Assembly (NCBI GenBank): GCA_027694045.1
Contig: JAQEWB010000001.1
Span: 372,001-436,000, forward strand
DNA: 64,000 bases
Direction of reading: 5' to 3'
Source of the DNA: Bacillaceae bacterium OF18-1A
GTDB taxonomy: Bacteria > Bacillota > Bacilli > Bacillales > Bacillaceae_G
Of the stretch, positions 26,075 through 35,156 are shown one piece after another. Numbering within the stretch: position 1 is the stretch's first letter; the number at the start of each line of letters is the position of its first letter. The translations under genes and the position numbers were made by a program. The notes below the pieces were generated by a model. That model was not told where the DNA came from and did not search any database. It saw only the letters and a list, made by a program, of their open reading frames with translations.

Positions 26075-27073
26075 ATGTTAAAAACAACTGAAAGTAAAGG
26101 GAATGAAATTACGAAAGAACAAGCTCGTTGGATGTATGCAAAAATGTTAGAAATTCGTAAGTTTGAAGATAAGGTACATGAATTGTTCGCGCAAGGCGTT
26201 CTCCCAGGTTTCGTTCATTTATATGCTGGAGAAGAAGCAGTAGCAGTTGGTGTATGTGCCCACTTAACAGATAGTGACAGTATTACAAGTACACATAGAG
26301 GTCATGGACATTGTATTGCAAAAGGTTGTGATTTAAATGGTATGATGGCTGAACTTTTCGGGAAAGCGACAGGATTATGTAAAGGAAAAGGCGGGTCAAT
26401 GCACATTGCCGATTTAAATAAAGGAATGCTCGGTGCGAATGGAATTGTGGGCGGTGGTTTCCCGCTCGCTTGTGGTTCAGCATTAACGGCTAAATATAAA
26501 GGAACAAAAGATGTAAGTGTTTGCTTCTTTGGTGACGGAGCGAATAATGAAGGAACATTTCATGAAGGAGTTAATTTAGCAGCGATTTGGAAATTGCCAG
26601 TTATTTTTATCGCAGAAAATAACGGTTACGGTGAAGCAACTACATTTGAATATGCATCAAGCTGTGATTCTATTGCTGATCGTGCGAAAGCTTATAACAT
26701 TCCAGGTGTTCAAGTCGATGGGAAAGATCTACTAGCAGTATATAAAGCAGCTGAAGAAGCAGTGGAACGCGCACGTAATGGTGGTGGTCCAACAATTATT
26801 GAATGTATGACGTATCGTAATTATGGTCATTTTGAGGGTGAAGCTCAAACATATAAAACTGCAGAGGAAAAAGAAGAGCATTTAAATGAAAAAGATGCAA
26901 TCGTGAATTTCCGTAAACATTTAATTCATGAAGGTCTATTAACAGAATCTGAACTTGTGGATATGGAAAAGGCAGTAGATGAAGCGGTACAACAATCAAT
27001 TGAATTTAGTGAAAAGAGCCCATATCCAGCTGATGAAGAATTATTAAAAGATGTGTACGTTTCTTACAAATAA
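26075..27073 (+). CDS. acoA: acetoin dehydrogenase E1 component, alpha subunit
   Basis: It is the thiamine-diphosphate-dependent part of the acetoin cleaving complex, which yields acetaldehyde and acetyl-CoA. GDGANNEGTFHEG and AENNGYGEAT form the ThDP/Mg motif (about 152-180). ATG 26075 lies behind AGGAGGG and gives 332 residues; the longer frame is rejected. First gene of acoABCL, driven by sigma-54. Confidence 0.93.
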   Translation: MLKTTESKGNEITKEQARWMYAKMLEIRKFEDKVHELFAQGVLPGFVHLYAGEEAVAVGVCAHLTDSDSITSTHRGHGHCIAKGCDLNGMMAELFGKATGLCKGKGGSMHIADLNKGMLGANGIVGGGFPLACGSALTAKYKGTKDVSVCFFGDGANNEGTFHEGVNLAAIWKLPVIFIAENNGYGEATTFEYASSCDSIADRAKAYNIPGVQVDGKDLLAVYKAAEEAVERARNGGGPTIIECMTYRNYGHFEGEAQTYKTAEEKEEHLNEKDAIVNFRKHLIHEGLLTESELVDMEKAVDEAVQQSIEFSEKSPYPADEELLKDVYVSYK

Positions 27074-27090
27074 GAGGAGGGTGAAAAATT

Positions 27091-28125
27091 ATGACTAGAA
27101 CAGTAAGTATGTCAACTGCAATTAATGAAGCGATGAAGTTATCAATGCGACGTGATGAAAATGTCATTTTAATCGGGGAAGATGTTGCGGGTGGTGCACA
27201 AGTTGATCATTTGCAAGATGATGAGGCATGGGGCGGTGTTCTAGGAGTTACGAAAGGATTGGTACAAGAGTTTGGCCGAAATCGTATTTTAGATACGCCG
27301 ATTTCTGAGGCTGGTTATATGGGAGCAGCGATGGCTGCTGCTGCAACGGGATTACGTCCGATAGCTGAATTAATGTTTAATGACTTTATCGGAAGCTGTC
27401 TTGATCAGGTGTTAAACCAAGGTGCAAAATTCCGTTATATGTTTGGAGGGAAAGCGAAAGTACCAGTTACAATCCGGACTATGCACGGTGCTGGGTTTAG
27501 TGCGGCGGCCCAGCATTCACAAAGTTTATATGCGTTATTTACAAGTATTCCAGGTATTAAAGTTGTCGTTCCTTCCACTCCGTATGATGCAAAAGGCTTA
27601 TTATTAGCTGCAATTGAGGATGATGATCCAGTAATCTTCTTTGAAGATAAAACACTATACAATATGAAAGGTGAAGTCCCAGAAGGGTATTATACAATTC
27701 CTTTAGGAAAAGCAGATATAAAGCGTGAAGGTTCGGATATAACGATTGTTGCAATTGGAAAGCAAGTTCATACAGCACTTGCAGCTGCAAAGCAATTATC
27801 AGAAAAAGGACTTGAAGTAGAAGTAATCGATCCACGTTCTTTATCACCACTTGATGAAGATACGATTTTAACATCTGTTGAAAAAACAAATCGTCTTATC
27901 ATCATTGACGAAGCAAATCCAAGATGTAGTATCGCGACAGACATTGCAGCAATTGTAGTAGATAAAGGATTCGACTTATTAGATGCGCCGATTAAACGAA
28001 TTACAGCGCCACATACACCCGTTCCATTCTCACCACCACTTGAAAAATTATATTTGCCAACACCAGAGAAAGTGATTGAAACTGTATCAGAGATGATGGG
28101 AGACCGTTCTTTATTGCATGTGTGA
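27091..28125 (+). CDS. acoB: acetoin dehydrogenase E1 component, beta subunit
   Basis: This is the partner of AcoA in the E1 heterotetramer. DTPISEAGYMGAAMAAA contains the conserved Glu that activates thiamine diphosphate, and GAGFSAAAQHSQSLYALF is typical of AcoB and PdhB. It has 344 residues. It starts at ATG behind AGAGGAGGGTG, 17 bases after acoA. Confidence 0.93.
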   Translation: MTRTVSMSTAINEAMKLSMRRDENVILIGEDVAGGAQVDHLQDDEAWGGVLGVTKGLVQEFGRNRILDTPISEAGYMGAAMAAAATGLRPIAELMFNDFIGSCLDQVLNQGAKFRYMFGGKAKVPVTIRTMHGAGFSAAAQHSQSLYALFTSIPGIKVVVPSTPYDAKGLLLAAIEDDDPVIFFEDKTLYNMKGEVPEGYYTIPLGKADIKREGSDITIVAIGKQVHTALAAAKQLSEKGLEVEVIDPRSLSPLDEDTILTSVEKTNRLIIIDEANPRCSIATDIAAIVVDKGFDLLDAPIKRITAPHTPVPFSPPLEKLYLPTPEKVIETVSEMMGDRSLLHV

Positions 28126-28152
28126 TGAAACGATGTGAAGGGAGAGAGAAAT

Positions 28153-29358
28153 ATGGCTGTTGAAGTTGTAATGCCAAAGTTAGGAATGGCGATGAAAGAA
28201 GGGATTATTACAAGTTGGAATATTAAAGCGGGTGATCATGTAGCGAAAGGTGAATTAATCGCTAGCATTAACTCAGAAAAAATTGAAACAGAAATAGAAG
28301 CGCCGGCTGATGGTACTGTACTGGATATAGCTGTAAGCGAAGATGAAAGTGTTCCACCTGGTACTATAATTTGTTATATCGGTAAGCAAAATGAAAAAGT
28401 AGAGGTGCATGAACCAGTATCTGCCAAAGAAGAGATGAAAACCAGTACAGATCCGCAAAATGTACAACAGCCAGAACCGTACGCAAAAGGAGAAACAAAT
28501 AAGAAAAGAATAAAAATATCTCCAGTGGCGAAGAAAATTGCAAAAGCTGAAAATCTAGATGTTGCAAAATTAATAGGAACAGGTCCTGGTGGAAGAGTTA
28601 CAAAGGTAGATGTATTAAAAGCAATTGAAGAAAAAGTGATAATTCCTAATATGTTTGATGAAGAAGAAGAAAGTAAAGAAATTCCCGTTACTGGTATGCG
28701 TAAAGCAATTGCAAATCGAATGCATGCAAGCTTACAAAATAGTGCGCAATTAACATTAACAATGAAAGTAGATGTTACAGATTTAGTTGTTTTACATAAA
28801 GAAATAGCGGGAGTTGTACAAAACCGGTACGATAACAAACTAACAATTACAGATTTCGTTTCTCGCGCGGTTGTATTATCACTTGGGGAGCATAAAGAAA
28901 TGAACAGCGCTTATATAAATGACGCAATTCATCAATTTGAGCATGTTCATTTAGGAATGGCAGTTGCGTTAGAAAATGGATTAGTCGTTCCAGCTATTCG
29001 ATTTGCTAATAATCTATCTTTAGTAGCGTTATCTAAAGAAATTAAGAGCGTTGCAAAAAAGGCAAGAGAAGGTATTTTAAGTGGCGATGATATGCAAGGA
29101 ACTACGTTTACAATTAGTAATTTAGGAAGTTTTGGAATTGAGTACTTTACACCGGTATTAAATACACCTGAAACTGGTATTTTAGGAGTGGGTGCAATTG
29201 AACATGTTCCGTTATATAAAGGAGAAGAATTACGAAAAGGTAGTATGTTACCTCTAAGCTTAACATTCGATCATCGTGTATTAGATGGCGCACCAGCAGC
29301 TGCATTTTTAAGCACAATTAAACGTTATTTAGAAGAGCCTGTAACGATTCTTTTATAA
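28153..29358 (+). CDS. acoC: acetoin dehydrogenase E2, dihydrolipoyl acetyltransferase
   Basis: The N-terminal lipoyl domain carries the modified Lys in INSEKIETEIEAP (about 43). A peripheral-subunit-binding domain (KISPVAKKIAKAENLD and GTGPGGRVTKVDV) lies at about 120-160, and the catalytic domain ends with DHRVLDGAPAAAFL. It passes the acetyl group to CoA and forms the complex core. ATG 28153 is behind GGGAGAGAG; 401 residues. Confidence 0.93.
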   Translation: MAVEVVMPKLGMAMKEGIITSWNIKAGDHVAKGELIASINSEKIETEIEAPADGTVLDIAVSEDESVPPGTIICYIGKQNEKVEVHEPVSAKEEMKTSTDPQNVQQPEPYAKGETNKKRIKISPVAKKIAKAENLDVAKLIGTGPGGRVTKVDVLKAIEEKVIIPNMFDEEEESKEIPVTGMRKAIANRMHASLQNSAQLTLTMKVDVTDLVVLHKEIAGVVQNRYDNKLTITDFVSRAVVLSLGEHKEMNSAYINDAIHQFEHVHLGMAVALENGLVVPAIRFANNLSLVALSKEIKSVAKKAREGILSGDDMQGTTFTISNLGSFGIEYFTPVLNTPETGILGVGAIEHVPLYKGEELRKGSMLPLSLTFDHRVLDGAPAAAFLSTIKRYLEEPVTILL

Positions 29359-29373
29359 AGAGAAGGTGAGAGA

Positions 29374-30756
29374 ATGAGTGAATTAGTTGTAATTGGAGGC
29401 GGTCCAGCTGGCTATGTAGCTGCAATCACTGCTGCTCAAAATGGGAAAGAAGTCGTTCTTATTGATGAAGCAGATCTTGGTGGAACTTGTTTAAATGTTG
29501 GGTGTATGCCGACGAAATCATTGCTAGAAAGTGCTGAAGTATACGATGTTGTAAATCATGCAAAACGGTTTGGAATATCAGTAGATGCGCAAAGTATATC
29601 AATTGATTGGACCCAAATACAGACGAGAAAATCACAAATTGTTACGCAACTCGTACAAGGCATTCAATATTTAATGAAGAAAAATAAGATACGAGTTATA
29701 AAAGGAAAAGCAAAATTTGAAACAAATCATTGTTTGCGAGTTATACAAGATGATAAAAAGGAAATAGTAGTAGATGGAGAGCAATTCATTATAGCGGCAG
29801 GATCAGAATCGACAGAATTGCCTTTTGCTCCATTTGACGGGGAATGGATTTTAAATAGTAGTCATGCGATGTCTCTAAAAAATATACCAACTTCATTACT
29901 TATTGTTGGCGGTGGTGTAATAGGCTGCGAGTTTGCTAGTATATATAGCCGCCTTGGGACGAAAGTAACGATTGTTGAAATGGCACCGCAATTACTCCCA
30001 GGTGAAGATGAAGATATCGCAAATATTTTAAAAGAGAAGCTAGAAAAAGATGGTGTAGAAATTTTCACGGGAGCAGCTTTAACAGGATTGAATAAGCATA
30101 AAAAACAAGCGACTGTTGAATATAAAGATAGTATTCATGACATATCACCAAAGTATGTTCTTGTATCTGTCGGCAGAAAACCACGTGTACAAGGATTAGG
30201 TTTAGAAAAGGCTGGAGTTCAATTTTCAAATAAAGGAATTACTGTAAACGAGCATATGCAAACGAATGTACCTCATGTTTACGCCGCTGGTGACATTATT
30301 GGAGGAGTTCAACTTGCTCACGTTGCCTTTCATGAAGGAACGACAGCTGCATTACATGCGAGCGGAGAAAATGTGAAAGTAAATTATCATGCTGTGCCAC
30401 GTTGTATATATACAGCTCCGGAAATCGCAAGTGTTGGTTTAACTGAAAAAGGTGCAAGAAAGCAATATGGTGATATTCTCATCGGCGAATTCTCATTTGC
30501 GGCGAATGGGAAAGCTCTTATTATCGGAGAACAAACGGGGAAAGTGAAAGTCATTGTGGAACCGAAATATCAAGAAATTGTAGGAATCTCTATTATCGGT
30601 CCTCGTGCAACAGAATTAATTGGTCAAGGAGCAGTAATGATTCATACAGAAGTTACTGCTGATATAATGAGGGACTATATTGCAGCACATCCTACTTTAT
30701 CTGAAGCAATTCATGAAGCATTGCTTCATGCGATAGGGCACGCTGTACATGCTTGA
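29374..30756 (+). CDS. acoL: dihydrolipoyl dehydrogenase (E3) of the acetoin complex
   Basis: The FAD-binding GGGPAGYVAA, the redox disulfide GGTCLNVGCMPTKS (about 36-49), the NAD site GGGVIGCEFASIYS and the C-terminal HPTLSEAIHEA (catalytic His-Glu) are all present. It reoxidises the lipoyl groups of AcoC. Last gene of acoABCL; a terminator follows directly. Confidence 0.93.
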   Translation: MSELVVIGGGPAGYVAAITAAQNGKEVVLIDEADLGGTCLNVGCMPTKSLLESAEVYDVVNHAKRFGISVDAQSISIDWTQIQTRKSQIVTQLVQGIQYLMKKNKIRVIKGKAKFETNHCLRVIQDDKKEIVVDGEQFIIAAGSESTELPFAPFDGEWILNSSHAMSLKNIPTSLLIVGGGVIGCEFASIYSRLGTKVTIVEMAPQLLPGEDEDIANILKEKLEKDGVEIFTGAALTGLNKHKKQATVEYKDSIHDISPKYVLVSVGRKPRVQGLGLEKAGVQFSNKGITVNEHMQTNVPHVYAAGDIIGGVQLAHVAFHEGTTAALHASGENVKVNYHAVPRCIYTAPEIASVGLTEKGARKQYGDILIGEFSFAANGKALIIGEQTGKVKVIVEPKYQEIVGISIIGPRATELIGQGAVMIHTEVTADIMRDYIAAHPTLSEAIHEALLHAIGHAVHA

Positions 30757-30764
30757 AGATAAAG

Positions 30765-30796
30765 AGACCAGTCATTTTTAGACTGGTCTTTCTACT
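30765..30796 (+). terminator. rho-independent terminator of acoABCL
   Basis: A 9-bp stem AGACCAGTC/GACTGGTCT with a 7-base loop precedes TTTCT. It isolates the operon from the genes placed before acoR. Confidence 0.85.
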
Positions 30797-30868
30797 GTCT
30801 CGTAATATTTAAGTAGCAGTTTATTTAATTGGAATTTTTTATTGTTTTTAGAAGTGATTTCACAATGG

Positions 30869-31086
30869 TTATTTGATTATGGTGTTTGACATAGCGCCAA
30901 TTGAGGCTAAAGCTTCATTCACAGGTACGTTCATAGTTGCAGAGTCTGTATAGAATGGATTTAATGCCTCAATATAGAAATATTCATTTTCTTTAACTGT
31001 ATAACCGTTAACTAATAATTTATGAAGCATGAATAACCCGGCAGTAATTCAGACGGATTACATTGTAAAACGGAACAAACATGCAT
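30869..31086 (-). pseudogene. frameshifted 3' remnant of an unidentified gene
   Basis: Two minus-strand frames read as one protein end with a frame change near 31030. The upstream frame begins MHVCSVLQCNPSELLPG. The downstream frame reads MLHKLLVNGYTVKENEYF, later EALNPFYTDSATMNVP and ASIGAMSNTIIK, then TAA. Amino acid content looks coding, but no family was recognised. No ribosome binding site or intact 5' part exists, so it is probably a decayed gene tail. The rest of the 380-base gap between acoL and the DeoR gene holds nothing else clear. Confidence 0.5.
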
Positions 31087-31138
31087 ATAATTAATAGAAG
31101 GATAAGGATTCTGAATTTTCGATAAAGGTGGTGGGAAC

Positions 31139-31903
31139 ATGTTCACTGAAGAGCGTAGAGAGAAAATTTTAGACCTACTTAAGCAAGATGGAAGAATAAT
31201 CGCAAAGGATCTTGCGGAACGATTTGATATGTCTATTGATTCTATAAGAAGGGATTTGTCAATTATGGAGAAAGATGGTTTATTAAAAAGAACTCACGGA
31301 GGTGCGATTGGACTCGTGCGAGCGAGAAACTTAGCAGCGGAACCATCTGAACGTTATAGTAACAGCTCAGTATACGAAGATGCAATTGCAAAAGTTGCAG
31401 CATCTTATATAGAAGAAGGGGATTCTGTTTTTATAGGTGGATCGTCCATTCATTGTGCTATGTTAAAATTTTTACCTGAAACATCTTTTACAGTTATAAC
31501 AAATTCTATAGAGATAGCTAGTAAATTGCGAGATTGTACAAACATTGATACATATTTAATAGGTGGTAAAGTAAAAAAATCGGGAAATATTACTGATACG
31601 CTTGCCTCTGAGTTGATTGGAAGTTTTACCATTGATATTTATTTTTCTACAGGTGGAGGCATTTCATTACACGGTATAAGTACTGCAACACCTGAAGTAG
31701 CTTACTTTAGTAAAAAAGTTAGTAAAATTACCAGAAGAAATATTTGTTTAGCTCCCCATAATAAACTGGGAATAGATTGTTTTATAAAAGGAGAGTCTCT
31801 GAGTGAACTAGATCTTATTATAACGGATGCAGAGGCTAATAGAGAAATTATTCAGGGATTCGAGCAAAACGGTAAGGCAGTGGTAATAGCACCAATATAT
31901 TGA
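31139..31903 (+). CDS. DeoR/GlpR-family transcriptional regulator
   Basis: The N-terminal winged helix (RREKILDLLKQDGRIIAKDL then SIDSIRRDLSIMEKDGLLKR) and a sugar-phosphate-sensing DeoRC domain (from about 80: IAKVAASYIEEGDSVFIGGS) give a 254-residue repressor. The ligand is probably a phosphorylated sugar. No sugar operon is adjacent, so its target lies elsewhere or is itself. It starts at ATG behind AAAGGTGGTGG. Confidence 0.9.
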   Translation: MFTEERREKILDLLKQDGRIIAKDLAERFDMSIDSIRRDLSIMEKDGLLKRTHGGAIGLVRARNLAAEPSERYSNSSVYEDAIAKVAASYIEEGDSVFIGGSSIHCAMLKFLPETSFTVITNSIEIASKLRDCTNIDTYLIGGKVKKSGNITDTLASELIGSFTIDIYFSTGGGISLHGISTATPEVAYFSKKVSKITRRNICLAPHNKLGIDCFIKGESLSELDLIITDAEANREIIQGFEQNGKAVVIAPIY

Positions 31904-31921
31904 ATTTAAAAGGAGTTTGCA

Positions 31922-32518
31922 ATGATTATAAAAAAACAAGAGTTTCATATAAATGGACTAATATATACAATTCGTTCTGCAGTTGAAACGGATGCAGATC
32001 AATTATCGAAAATAAGAGTGCAAATCGATGGAGAAACTGAAAATATGGATAGAGAAGCTAGAGAGGGATTTATAGATGCAAAAGAATTTCAAGAATTAAT
32101 TAAAACAGATAGCGAAGAAATGAAAAATCTCTTTTTAGTTGTAGAAATTGATAATAGGATTATTGGATTCTCAAGGTGTGAAGGATCTAATTTGAAGAGG
32201 CTGTCTCATAAAGTAGAGTTCGGTGTTTGTATTTTACAAGAGTTTTGGGGCTTTGGAATGGGTAAGAATTTGTTACTACAATCTATTAATTGGGCTGAGG
32301 AAAATGAAGTGAAAAAGATAGCATTACAAGTGTTAGAGACAAATGAAAAAGCTATTAATTTGTATAAAAAGTTAGGTTTTGAAGTAGAAGGTGTGTTAAA
32401 AAATGATAAAAGACTATCAGATGATAAGTATTATAATACAGTGGTGATGGGAAGGTGTATGGAAACTGTTCATAAAAGAGGTGAAAAGGTATGTTTTACA
32501 GAAGGAAGTATTACATAG
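31922..32518 (+). CDS. GNAT-family N-acetyltransferase
   Basis: This 198-residue RimI/PhnO-like GNAT has the acetyl-CoA loop VCILQEFWGFGMGKNLLLQS (about 100-119) and LQVLETNEKAINLYKKLGF near 140-160. Its last 28 bases overlap the next gene, which implies coupled translation. It starts at ATG behind AAAGGAGTT, 18 bases after the DeoR gene. Confidence 0.87.
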   Translation: MIIKKQEFHINGLIYTIRSAVETDADQLSKIRVQIDGETENMDREAREGFIDAKEFQELIKTDSEEMKNLFLVVEIDNRIIGFSRCEGSNLKRLSHKVEFGVCILQEFWGFGMGKNLLLQSINWAEENEVKKIALQVLETNEKAINLYKKLGFEVEGVLKNDKRLSDDKYYNTVVMGRCMETVHKRGEKVCFTEGSIT

Positions 32519-32832
32519 TAAAAAATGAATTCGTAGGAATATTTAATGATCATTTCAATAATACGAATTTACCTAATCAATTAAAGTATGGCTCTCGACT
32601 AATAGGGCGCTGGATGAAAGATAATAGTAATGATACAACTGAAGTATTTGCAATATGGGAATATGATAATTATGAAGAATATGTAGAAATTGAAAAGAAA
32701 ATTAGAAATGATAAAATACACGTTCAAAGAATTCATGATTGGTATGATAAATATGGCGGGAAAGAATATGTTTTACGAGAGTACATAATGGAGATGAAAA
32801 ATGAAGAGTTAATATGTACTGTTACACGATAG
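32491..32832 (+). CDS. NIPSNAP-family protein
   Basis: The 113-residue ferredoxin-like fold protein reads MFYRRKYYIVKNEFVGIFN, LPNQLKYGSRLIGRWM and FAIWEYDNYEEYVEIEKKIR, a pattern of NIPSNAP/antibiotic-monooxygenase-like small proteins. Function is unknown. The start lies within the GNAT gene behind GAGGTG. Confidence 0.75.
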   Translation: MFYRRKYYIVKNEFVGIFNDHFNNTNLPNQLKYGSRLIGRWMKDNSNDTTEVFAIWEYDNYEEYVEIEKKIRNDKIHVQRIHDWYDKYGGKEYVLREYIMEMKNEELICTVTR

Positions 32833-32846
32833 AGAGGTGAGAAGTA

Positions 32847-33020
32847 ATGGAAACTAGAATGAAATTATTAATTAGTTTAGCATCTACTATATTATTTATC
32901 GTCGCAGTGGTGATATTCTTTCTAAATAACAATCCGATAAAGTGGTTTTGGTTATGTATTTTACTAGGATCAGTTATCCAAAATGTAGCGGTATGGAAAA
33001 AATATAAAGAACTTCATTAA
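32847..33020 (+). CDS. 57-residue two-helix membrane protein
   Basis: ATG 32847 follows GAGAGGTGAGAAG, 14 bases after the NIPSNAP stop. The product has two hydrophobic stretches (about 7-27 and 33-50) and a basic end WKKYKELH. Small size, good ribosome binding site and tight spacing support a real gene, last of a four-gene set that begins with the DeoR regulator. Family unknown. Confidence 0.65.
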   Translation: METRMKLLISLASTILFIVAVVIFFLNNNPIKWFWLCILLGSVIQNVAVWKKYKELH

Positions 33021-33064
33021 GATATTCAAATTGTTAACATATTTGTGTCGTCTTTCCAGTTTTA

Positions 33065-33093
33065 TTGAAAACGCTTTACCCTCGTTTTATAAT
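33065..33093 (+). promoter_or_regulatory. acoR promoter with overlapping cre site
   Basis: TTGAAA (33065-33070) and TATAAT (33088-33093) are 17 bases apart, an excellent SigA promoter. TGAAAACGCTTTAC (33066-33079) over the -35 resembles a CcpA cre site, with mismatches only in the last two bases. Glucose repression of acoR through CcpA is known in B. subtilis, so the same logic is likely here. Confidence 0.75.
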
Positions 33094-33109
33094 AAAGGTA
33101 TGCTTTTAT

Positions 33110-33151
33110 CCCGCATTAACGGGCAGTGAGACCCACCGATTAAAGTTTCAC
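33110..33151 (-). repeat. bcr1-type repeat, internally deleted (42 bp), in acoR leader
   Basis: On the minus strand it starts GTGAAACTTTAATCGGTGGG and ends TTAATGCGGG. TTTAT lies on the left (33105-33109); the right flank (GTTAC) has decayed. It lies between the acoR promoter and start codon, so it is transcribed into the leader. Confidence 0.75.
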
Positions 33152-33190
33152 GTTACAAATCTCCAAAATAATTAAAGGGGAGATGATACG

Positions 33191-35041
33191 ATGCTAGCTT
33201 CACCGTTTTACTTACATACATGGAAAAAGTTTGTGAATGAAGGTGTTCTTGATTCAAATCGGATAAATACAAGAATTTCAGAGTCGTGGCACCGTTGTAA
33301 ACAAGCTAATGTAAATCCTCATATGAATAAAGGTCAGAATGTTTTGACTTCCGTTTTTTTTCAAGATCAAAGAAAGAAGAGTGAAATCTTCCTTGATATA
33401 GCATTACCTCATTTACAAAATATGAATAAAACAATAAATGAACTACAGATGATGGCACTGTTAATTGATCCAGATGGATATGTGCTTTCATTAAGTGGAA
33501 ATAAACAAACTTTAAAACGAGCGAAACATATAAATTTCATTGAAGGTGTGAAATGGACAGAAGCAGCTGTTGGCACAAACGCAATAGGAACAGCGTTAGA
33601 AATTGAAGAGGCTATCATGATAAGTGGTACAGAGCATTATTCTGTCGCATCTCATAGTTGGAGTTGTGCAGCTTCTCCTATTCATAATGATGATGGGAAA
33701 TTAATTGGTGTTCTTGATTTTTCCTGTCCAATTGAGTTTTCACATCCATATATGCTTGGAATGGTAACTTCAATTGCTCATGCGATTGAACGTGAATGTA
33801 GTATTCGAGTACATCAAAATGAACTACATTTAATTCATCGTTTTTTAGATGTAATTGATAGTGATGAACAAGTCGTTATTTGTAATCATCGTGATATTGT
33901 TGTTTCGGCAAGTAAACGAATTCGTGACCGAGTATCGAATTGGTCGAGAATGAAACTAGGAGATTTAATGCAACATGGATTGCATATTAAATTAGAGGTA
34001 CCTGTATATAGTAATGAAAGATTGATAGGAAAATGTATGTATTTAGAGGGAAATAAACAAACGAATTTATATACTGCTTTCCCGTCTGTAAATGGAATTT
34101 CTTTTCCAGGAGTTATTGGGACAAGCGATTCATTTCAGCATACATTAGAAGAAATTCAACTTGTTTCACCTACTGATACTAGTGTGTATGTATGTGGCGA
34201 AACAGGTGTGGGAAAAGAATACGTGGCGAGAGCTATTCATGAAAATAGTCCTAGAAAAAATGGCCCTTTTATAGCTGTAAATTGTGGTTCATTACCGAAA
34301 GAATTAATGGAAAGTGAATTGTTTGGTTATGCTGAAGGAGCATTCACAGGTGCGCGACGCCAAGGGTATAAAGGAAAATTTGAACAAGCGGACGGAGGGA
34401 CATTGTTTTTAGATGAAATTGGTGAAGTGCCACCAGAGATGCAAGTGGCACTTTTACGTGTTTTACAAGAACGGACAGTAACACCAATAGGGAGTTCCAA
34501 AGAGGTTCCAGTAAACATTCGTATTATTACTGCGACACATAAAGATTTACTACGGTTAGTAGAAGAAGGGAAATTCCGTCAAGATTTATATTATCGTTTA
34601 CACGTTTATCCGATATATGTTCCAGCATTATTAGAAAGAATAGAAGATATTCCTTATTTCATACAACATTTTTGTGAACGAAAGAACTGGAATATTCAAT
34701 TTCCAAAGAGTATTTGTGATCAATTTTCACAGTATAAATGGCCAGGAAATATTCGAGAATTATTAAATGTATTAGAACGCATTTACATTTTGTCACAAGG
34801 AAGGGGAATATGCGAAAAACAAATCTCTTTTTTATTACAAACAATGATGAGAAATGAAGAGCGACTTGAATTGCAAGCGGAAAATAAAACAGAATATACA
34901 TTAAGTTTCCGTGAAAAAATACAGCGTGATAGTATGACTGAAGCCTTGCAAAAGACGAATGGAAATGTTTCGTTAGCTGCAAAGTTATTAGATGTGCCCC
35001 GTAGTACATTTTATAAGCGAATGCAAAAATTTAATCTATAA
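33191..35041 (+). CDS. acoR: sigma-54-dependent activator of acetoin catabolism
   Basis: The 616-residue protein has an N-terminal GAF-type sensor (about 60-200, including KWTEAAVGTNAIGTALE), an AAA+ domain with Walker A GETGVGKE (about 337), the sigma-54 contact loop GAFTGAR (about 383), Walker B TLFLDEIGEV, and a Fis-type helix-turn-helix at the C terminus (LAAKLLDVPRSTFYKRM). It should sense acetoin and open the -24/-12 promoter at 26022. It is 2.4 kb from acoL, not adjacent. Start ATG behind AAAGGGGAGATG. Confidence 0.93.
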   Translation: MLASPFYLHTWKKFVNEGVLDSNRINTRISESWHRCKQANVNPHMNKGQNVLTSVFFQDQRKKSEIFLDIALPHLQNMNKTINELQMMALLIDPDGYVLSLSGNKQTLKRAKHINFIEGVKWTEAAVGTNAIGTALEIEEAIMISGTEHYSVASHSWSCAASPIHNDDGKLIGVLDFSCPIEFSHPYMLGMVTSIAHAIERECSIRVHQNELHLIHRFLDVIDSDEQVVICNHRDIVVSASKRIRDRVSNWSRMKLGDLMQHGLHIKLEVPVYSNERLIGKCMYLEGNKQTNLYTAFPSVNGISFPGVIGTSDSFQHTLEEIQLVSPTDTSVYVCGETGVGKEYVARAIHENSPRKNGPFIAVNCGSLPKELMESELFGYAEGAFTGARRQGYKGKFEQADGGTLFLDEIGEVPPEMQVALLRVLQERTVTPIGSSKEVPVNIRIITATHKDLLRLVEEGKFRQDLYYRLHVYPIYVPALLERIEDIPYFIQHFCERKNWNIQFPKSICDQFSQYKWPGNIRELLNVLERIYILSQGRGICEKQISFLLQTMMRNEERLELQAENKTEYTLSFREKIQRDSMTEALQKTNGNVSLAAKLLDVPRSTFYKRMQKFNL

Positions 35042-35070
35042 AAGTAGATTTTTGTAATCTACTTTTTCTT
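35041..35070 (+). terminator. rho-independent terminator of acoR
   Basis: A 10-bp stem AAAGTAGATT/AATCTACTTT with a 5-base loop precedes TTCTTTTT, starting on the last base of the stop codon. Confidence 0.85.
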
Positions 35071-35156
35071 TTTGAGCCCATGTTCTGTCGGAATGTGCGC
35101 TTACCGGGGAAATAATAGAATAGTTGAATGGGAAATTTCCTAAAGGAGGTTAGTGT

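Noticed and set aside
28374..28838. 154-codon minus-strand frame
   Set aside because: It is antisense to acoC, which is unmistakable; the frame is a by-product of its codon usage.
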